NCBI GenBank assembly: GCA_023653785.1
Contig: JAMKCH010012406.1
Location: 44,443-108,442 of the forward strand
DNA from: Ophioderma brevispina
Lineage: Eukaryota; Echinodermata; Ophiuroidea; Amphilepidida; Ophiodermatidae
Length of the DNA: 64,000 nucleotides
Reading direction: 5' to 3'
Shown here: positions 58,528 through 64,000 of the stretch, piece after piece
Layout of the letters: each line of letters starts with the position of its first letter
Position numbering within the stretch: position 1 is the stretch's first letter
Program-made: the position numbers and the translations under genes
The notes under the pieces: generated by a model
Database searches by the model: none
What the model was told of the DNA's origin: nothing
Seen by the model: only the letters and a program-made list of their open reading frames with translations

Positions 58528-60128
58528 AGTAAAAACCTAGGACAACCATCAAGTATGAATCACCAATACAATACATGCATACAACATACATAAATACTTC
58601 CAAGACTCCCACACTAATATGATTGTTTTAACATGAGTATTGTGTATCCACGTTGGAATTAGTTTTCATTCCATGTTTGGTAATAGTTGAATTTTGTATG
58701 TTATCAGGTGTTTATGAAGGCATCAAATGGACAAGAGATTTCAACAATACAACCGATGGTATGGCGGTCACAATGAGATTCTTGAGCTTTGCATTGAGAA
58801 GGTTATGCTACCTTAAAAGATAAATAACCCATTTGACTCTGTCCCCGAATCACTGTGTCATTATCCTTTGTGTAAACCTTCAAAATTAATTTTAAAAAGT
58901 CAAGCTATTTTATTATTTTTGACACCAATAACAAATAATTTCCATAATTGTTTATGGACTCCTACCCAAACTATTAAACCGTGTTTAACTGATTATGATG
59001 TAATTCTACACATTATCTTTTCGCGGGAGCTTTGATTTCAAATAGGTAGTCCAATCTTACTTAACACAGGTTTTGTAGTTTTTATCATTTAAGTCAATGC
59101 GTTTCAATTACATTCTATTCATGAACTAGCATTGGCATAGAGGGGAAAGAAAAAAAAAGGGAAACAGGCGTAACAGGGGTCGGTGTCGGGGGAGGGAAGG
59201 TGGAAATCTCAACATTTTCCTGGTGTGTATAATTTGGACCCGTTCAAATACAGGTTTTCACTTGTTTCCGCCTCCACTTCTTTCGCCGATTGATCCACCT
59301 TTTCACAGTAGTCCTCCAAAATGTGATGGGGGTGATGTATCCATTTGGGAATCATATTTGAATATCACGCACATGACTCTCTTTCCCTTTTCATCTATAT
59401 CCTTCCTCTCTCTTCCCCTCTCTTGTCTTGCTTCAATTCTGATCTTCCTTTTCCTCACTGATTTTCCCTGGCAGACCCATGGGGGCGGCAAGGTGTTTCC
59501 TGTTCCCATTTACCTATGGCAATTGAACTATTTGTGTAAGAAATATGTCACAAGCAGTTGGGACGGATTATTTATTTGATACTTATTAACGTAAAGGTTG
59601 TAAGCATTTATACTAGAGTACTCAATTGCCTTTGCATACTGTGTACGTGGAAGAATGTACAACCGTGGTCAATAAAGGGGTTTTGGTCGGTTGTTCCCGT
59701 TAAATTAGTATATCCACAATATGGGAACAGGTAAACTGTCGATTTTTTTCACTATTGACAGTGGATATAACGAACGTTTGTTTTTATGTATAAAACATTT
59801 TTAATCTTAAATTTTTTTCTGAAATCGGGTATAAATCTTTTTCATCACCCTGTATCACTGCCTAAAAACGGCTCATTACCCTTTTTCAAGTGTCCCAAAC
59901 CAAAATTCATCGTTCTGTACTCTTATCCTTCAGAAAGCTAATGAGGTAAGTACTCACCACTTTGGGGTCTCTAACATGATACGGTCCCAGACACTTAAAA
60001 CAATGGCCATTTCCTTGTGGAAGTTGACATGGTATGCGATATCACACTTTGGAGCGAAATCTAGGGAGCACCACTGTTCGACTTCAAATAAATGTAAGAA
60101 CATTTGGACAATTTGTAATATTAAAATA
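58528..60128. other. Non-coding stretch with a pyrimidine tract
   Basis: No gene recognised. A C/T-rich tract at about 59395-59460 underlies the 118-codon frame at 59223-59579, which is low-complexity Pro/Leu/Ser. AACAGGCGTAACAGGGG at 59163 resembles a hAT-type end but lacks a partner. Confidence 0.45.
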
Positions 60129-60130
60129 TA

Positions 60131-61118
60131 CAGTGTGAGTCAAAAATAATAGATCCGTGAGATGTATTTATTTGTATCAAAATGCACAAACTACTTGACT
60201 TGATAGAAAAGTTTTACATATTCGAAACAAACATATTCTTCCCACTCATTAGAAAACAAAAAGAACCACCCACATCATCATTCCTAACCATTGTTTGATG
60301 CCCTGTTCTGACGGAAGAACCCATGAATCCCAGCTGTTCAACGCGAATGCTGAATGCTTTGAAGATATACGAGAGAGGAGAAGATAGAGAGATAGAGAGA
60401 TTAGATATAGTAGATAGAGATATTATGTAGATATATATATAGATATATAGAATATTATATATGCGAGTACCTAGGAAATGACGGGTCATTGAATATGTAA
60501 TTGAATTTAAACCCGCGAGGTTCTTTAACAGTAGCATGGTCTGCCACCACATTATTAATGAATAAATAAAATATCCAAATCTGACGGTATTTCAAAACGA
60601 ACTTGGCATGCTGGTGAAAGGTATTAGGTATCATGGCCCTCCATATCTCTGAATTAACGGGAGCATGGTTCTGCAAGTAAGTGTCAACTATAAAAGTTCG
60701 TTGTACATCTGGATATGAGGGTCATGGTACCTAATACCTTGCCACCAAGATGCGAGTTAGTTTTGGAAAATACCTTCAGATTGTTTTTTTTATTCATTAT
60801 TAATTTTATGCGACCATGCTAATCGTTTTGAACTCGCGGGTGTAAATTCATGACATCAATGACCAAAGTCATTAAACCAGGTACTCGCACATATTCGAAG
60901 ATTTCAGCATTCCGTGGACCGCTGGATAAATGGGTTCCTTCGGCAGAAGGACATAAGAATGGTTAGGAAGCATGATGAATTTCGGTGGGTCTTTTTTTTT
61001 TCTATAAGCGGAAAGAACATTGTTGTTTCGAATATGTAAAACTTTGTTTCTATAAGGCTCAATGAGTTTTTGTAAAAAATAATCAAATCACGGTCCTATT
61101 CTTTTTGACTCCACACTG
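60131..61118. mobile_element. 988 bp TA-flanked palindromic (Tc1/mariner-like) element
   Basis: Ends are CAGTGTGAGTCAAAAA on the left and CAGTGTGGAGTCAAAAA read inward from the right, each bordered by TA (60129-60130, 61119-61120). The two halves match for roughly 450-480 bases each, including TTTTACATATTCGAAACAA, CCTAACCATT, GCGAGTACCT, ACCCGCGAG, TAGCATGGTC, TTAATAATGAATAAA, AAGGTATTAGGTA.CATG. The centre is near 60690. A GATA/TA microsatellite (about 60373-60455) has expanded in the left arm only. No transposase frame; the 112-codon minus frame inside is a chance frame over the palindrome. Confidence 0.85.
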
Positions 61119-61120
61119 TA

Positions 61121-63441
61121 TAAATAGGATGAATATTACTTCAGGGAATAAAAACAACCACTTCGTATCTCAAACAACATCTTCATATAAGTCTCTAAGG
61201 TGTTTGAAGTGAACATATATTTACTTTGTTAGTTATATTGTAAATAGTGTAAGTTGATTTAAAGCATGAGCTGTTTGATCACTTACGAATAAATGTAAAA
61301 GTGGAATTCATTTATCTTCAAGATATATCACAGTAGTATAATATAATCACGGGAGAAAACAAGAGAAACTATAGTAAGATCTAAGTGAGAAAAAATAAGT
61401 GAAGAAAAAAAAGAATGAAGTTAAAAACACGTCCTTTGAAATATAGTTCTTAGAAACTGATTGTAAGCATATCTAGAATGCATATATATTTAAATGTATT
61501 CGAGAATGTCTGACATTCTCGTTCTGCGGATAATTCCAGACCACTGATCTCTACACACTGGATAGGCAATCTCAACGCGATTGAATAGCGACAAGCCGGT
61601 GAAGATACCGGAAGTGGCGCAGCGTCCCTTTTGCTCTACCAAAACATTCACTCGGTTGCCACGGGTTTTATGAATTATGGAGTGATACATGATGTGCCTT
61701 ATAAATTACTTTTCTGGCCAATATCTGAAAAAATAATTTTTTTATTTTGCACAATTTATATGGTTGTTTGTAGGTTGCCCGTTTTTGCCTGAAATTAACT
61801 GTGAGTAGAAGTAAACGGAAGTATTCTAGGCAATTTGCGACACGATTTGAGTGATGGTAACACGTCGTAGCCTACACTTACATAATAATGTATTTGCACT
61901 TGCATTGGCCACTGTACTAGACTACAGTTGTTGTGCTCAAAATGCTATAAATCGATGGAATACCAGTATGGAGCAATAATATTATAGTAACTAAAATTGG
62001 TATTAATTAATGAGACCTTTCGCTGGTATATGTAGAAATGGATCTCAATTAGGCTTAGGGATTAACTTTGTGCTTTTTACATTTTATTAAACACAGTCAC
62101 TAGACTAGCTTATAAATCCCAAGGTTCAAGGACCAAAATTTCATTCTCCAATTTTAATTCCAAGTTAATTTAAACAATGCGTTTGTGACAGTATACTGAA
62201 CCCCATAGACTGCAGTGGCTATCTTTTCTTCAAAGCAAGATTTTATCCGGGGGGGGGGGGGGATTCAGGAGTACCCGTGCTCATTCCAGGGGTTCTGGAA
62301 TTGACCCCTAAAAGGAAAAAATAAATGTAATAAAATTTGTCGTTTTTTAAATTTTTGTAATTGTACTTAGTCTGTTTTCAGGTTTTTTTTTTAAATAAGG
62401 GGACCAATTTGCAGGTTAAAATTATACCCTGATGGGACCTGTTCTCAATACGTGACTAAATAAAAAATACCTGTAAAGCCCAATATACAAAAAAATACAA
62501 AATCGGGGGTTATTTTGCTGATATGTTGAGGTTACATTTTCCTATTTTTATTCCATTGAACCAGTCACAACAAAACGAATTTGATACCGTAGAACTTATT
62601 ATTTTTCTCTTCAATTGGTATCCAAATAAGTACCACCATTAACATTATGATCATAAGGTTAGGAAAGAGTGAAAATAAATGATTTAGGGGGGGTGGGGTT
62701 AGTAAAGCGGAAAAAAATCTTTAGGAGAAATAATATCTAATATTTGGGAATGTAGTAGTAGTAGTCAAAGCCGAGGCCTTCTTCATGAATTTACTGTCTG
62801 TGAGCTGAAAACCTGAAATATGGCATTTTATTAAAGGACTTTTTAAAATAGTTTTGTATCATATTTTGTTCGAACATACCAGCAATACTCGAAAATCAAC
62901 CAATAATTGACAAACCTTGACATACGCGTAATTGATTGTTTAATTCTGTCCATTTTCCATAGTTTCCATATTCAGTTGTACGTGCACGATCGGGTCTTGG
63001 GTAGAGCAAAAGGGCGCCGTGCAATTTCCGGTTTGCTCACGTTCGAGCGCAATAGCCGATCAGTTTGGTTTTTATAGAGATCAGTGTTCCAGTCGCACCT
63101 TGGGGTGGAGTGCGCGAGTTATATGAAAAAAGGAAGCCGAATTCATAGTATTAGGACTCAATGAATAAATTCTATATCAGAATCAATTAAATGAATATCA
63201 ATAAAACAGTGATTATCTTGCGTGGCTAACAAAACTAGGATAAACTTGCAAATAAAATTCAGTTTCTCCAATGTTCTCGGCTTTGATAATTTCATAAACT
63301 CGGATTATAAAAAACAAAAATTCCAACGAAGTTAATAAGTTAATATTAAGAATCATTAACACTGCGGTTAAAATTCAATATGCTAGTTGCAAATAGGTTA
63401 AGTTAACATCTTTCATTGACTGTAATGTTTGAAAAAATCCT
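61121..63441. other. Non-coding stretch
   Basis: No gene recognised apart from the exon-like frame at 61490-61690. A G run (62250-62263) sits near CATTCCAGGGGTTCTGGAAT, a short hairpin. Confidence 0.5.
61490..61690 (-). other. Exon-like 66-codon frame, unassigned
   Basis: An open frame on the minus strand in a segment less AT-rich than its neighbours. The translation is mixed and protein-like, with basic clusters (HKTRGNR, IIRRTR) and one ATG start. About 50 bases upstream is TTATTTTTTCAG, a plausible splice acceptor, but an in-frame stop separates it from the ATG. I recognise no family. Its 3-prime part spans the palindrome CGAGAATGTC-T-GACATTCTCG (61501-61521). Confidence 0.2.
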
Positions 63442-63684
63442 TTGGACATCGTTTGGACGCCATTTAAGCCATGCTTTGTATACCCGTGCTATGCAGAGAG
63501 TACACTGGGTGACTTATCACGTTTTCTTCTTTTTTTACGGGAGAATAGATACTATACCTCAGCAGCGTTTGACCAGACTAATCAATACCATGTGTACACC
63601 GATGTCAAGAGGTCATTTGACAAGGTGTGGGATGCACACATTACCTTGAACAGTACTTCAAAATTTAAGTTAGACTGTTTGTAA
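63442..63684 (+). pseudogene. Possible reverse transcriptase motif A remnant
   Basis: In this frame the stretch YTDVKRSFDKVWDAHI (about 63595-63642) resembles motif A of LINE reverse transcriptases (D-x-x-x-A-F-D-K-V-W), with Ser for the usual Ala. The preceding part, including AAFDQTNQYH, is not recognisable and downstream translation quickly hits stops. If real it is a short orphan piece; chance similarity cannot be excluded. The last 300 bases of the window show nothing further. Confidence 0.3.
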
Positions 63685-64000
63685 ATCAACTCAAGTACTG
63701 ATATCACTTCGTGACTTTGAAAATGCCTCTTTTGTCTTAATCTGTGCTCAGTCAGCCTTCGTGAAGTAACAGATATCTGTAATTTTCACAACGGGTAACC
63801 AACAGCATGGAAATATAGTCGTGACTGACAAACTCCTGCATAAGGAAATTATGAGCGGTTTGTTTAGAGGGGGACCATACTTTTTGTGTTGTGCTATTAC
63901 CAAGGTCTAGAATCTCACATCACCGTTATGGCACATTCATGCATCATGTCGACAGGCTTGTTAAAACAAGTCACAGTATTACAAAATAACCCAAGGCAGC

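Noticed and set aside
59150..59490. CAGGCGTAACAGGGG and CTGGCAGACCCATGGGGGCG considered as hAT ends
   Set aside because: The two do not match as inverted repeats and flanks show no duplication.
59223..59579. 118-codon plus-strand frame, Pro/Leu/Ser-rich
   Set aside because: Runs through a pyrimidine tract; low complexity, no domain, antisense also open.
62215..62320. Poly-G run beside CATTCCAGGGG considered as a hAT MITE end
   Set aside because: No inverted partner end or 8 bp duplication could be found.

Overview
This 64 kb window reads as non-coding DNA from a metazoan nuclear genome. It is AT-rich and full of decayed transposable elements and microsatellites. The longest reading frames are in a GC-rich LINE remnant (18.0-19.1 kb) and are mostly antisense or out-of-frame shadows. 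Every other frame is about 120 codons or less, as expected by chance at this base composition. I recognise no host protein-coding gene, rRNA, tRNA or CRISPR array. The repeat content is several non-LTR retrotransposon lineages, hAT-type MITEs with long G or C runs next to their ends, TTAA-flanked MITEs and large foldback elements. This is typical of marine invertebrate deuterostomes (echinoderm, hemichordate or amphioxus-like genomes), but that placement is inference and no species marker is visible.

Layout. 0-7 kb: non-coding DNA with a tRNA-derived SINE, a 568 bp TA-flanked foldback element at 3.4-3.95 kb, TA, CA and GT microsatellites, and a roughly 45-unit TAC array at 6.8 kb. 7.8-9.0 kb: an L2/CR1-like LINE reverse-transcriptase remnant with an internal deletion. 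12.4-12.8 kb: another foldback. 14.4-20.9 kb is the densest mosaic: a minus-strand LINE piece, a 568 bp TTAA-flanked foldback, three direct copies of a ~345-375 bp satellite, a GC-rich LINE interrupted by a hAT MITE with an exact 8 bp target duplication, two inverted copies of the same satellite, and a second hAT MITE with a perfect 8 bp duplication. 21-45 kb: mostly featureless, with LINE 3-prime tails, a hAT MITE at 29.2 kb, TTAA-flanked MITEs at 31.7 and 41.7 kb, a ~180 bp tandem repeat at 36.3 kb and several short palindromes.

45.8-57.9 kb holds two old, collinear copies of a ~4.2 kb segment about 7.8-8.0 kb apart. Different later insertions interrupt each copy (LINE piece and hAT MITE in the first; TTAA MITE in the second). 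60.1-61.1 kb is a near-complete 988 bp Tc1/mariner-like palindrome.

No genes act together here. What the window records is the history of insertions: nesting order, target duplications and segment duplication. Base-level similarities were judged by eye and not computed.
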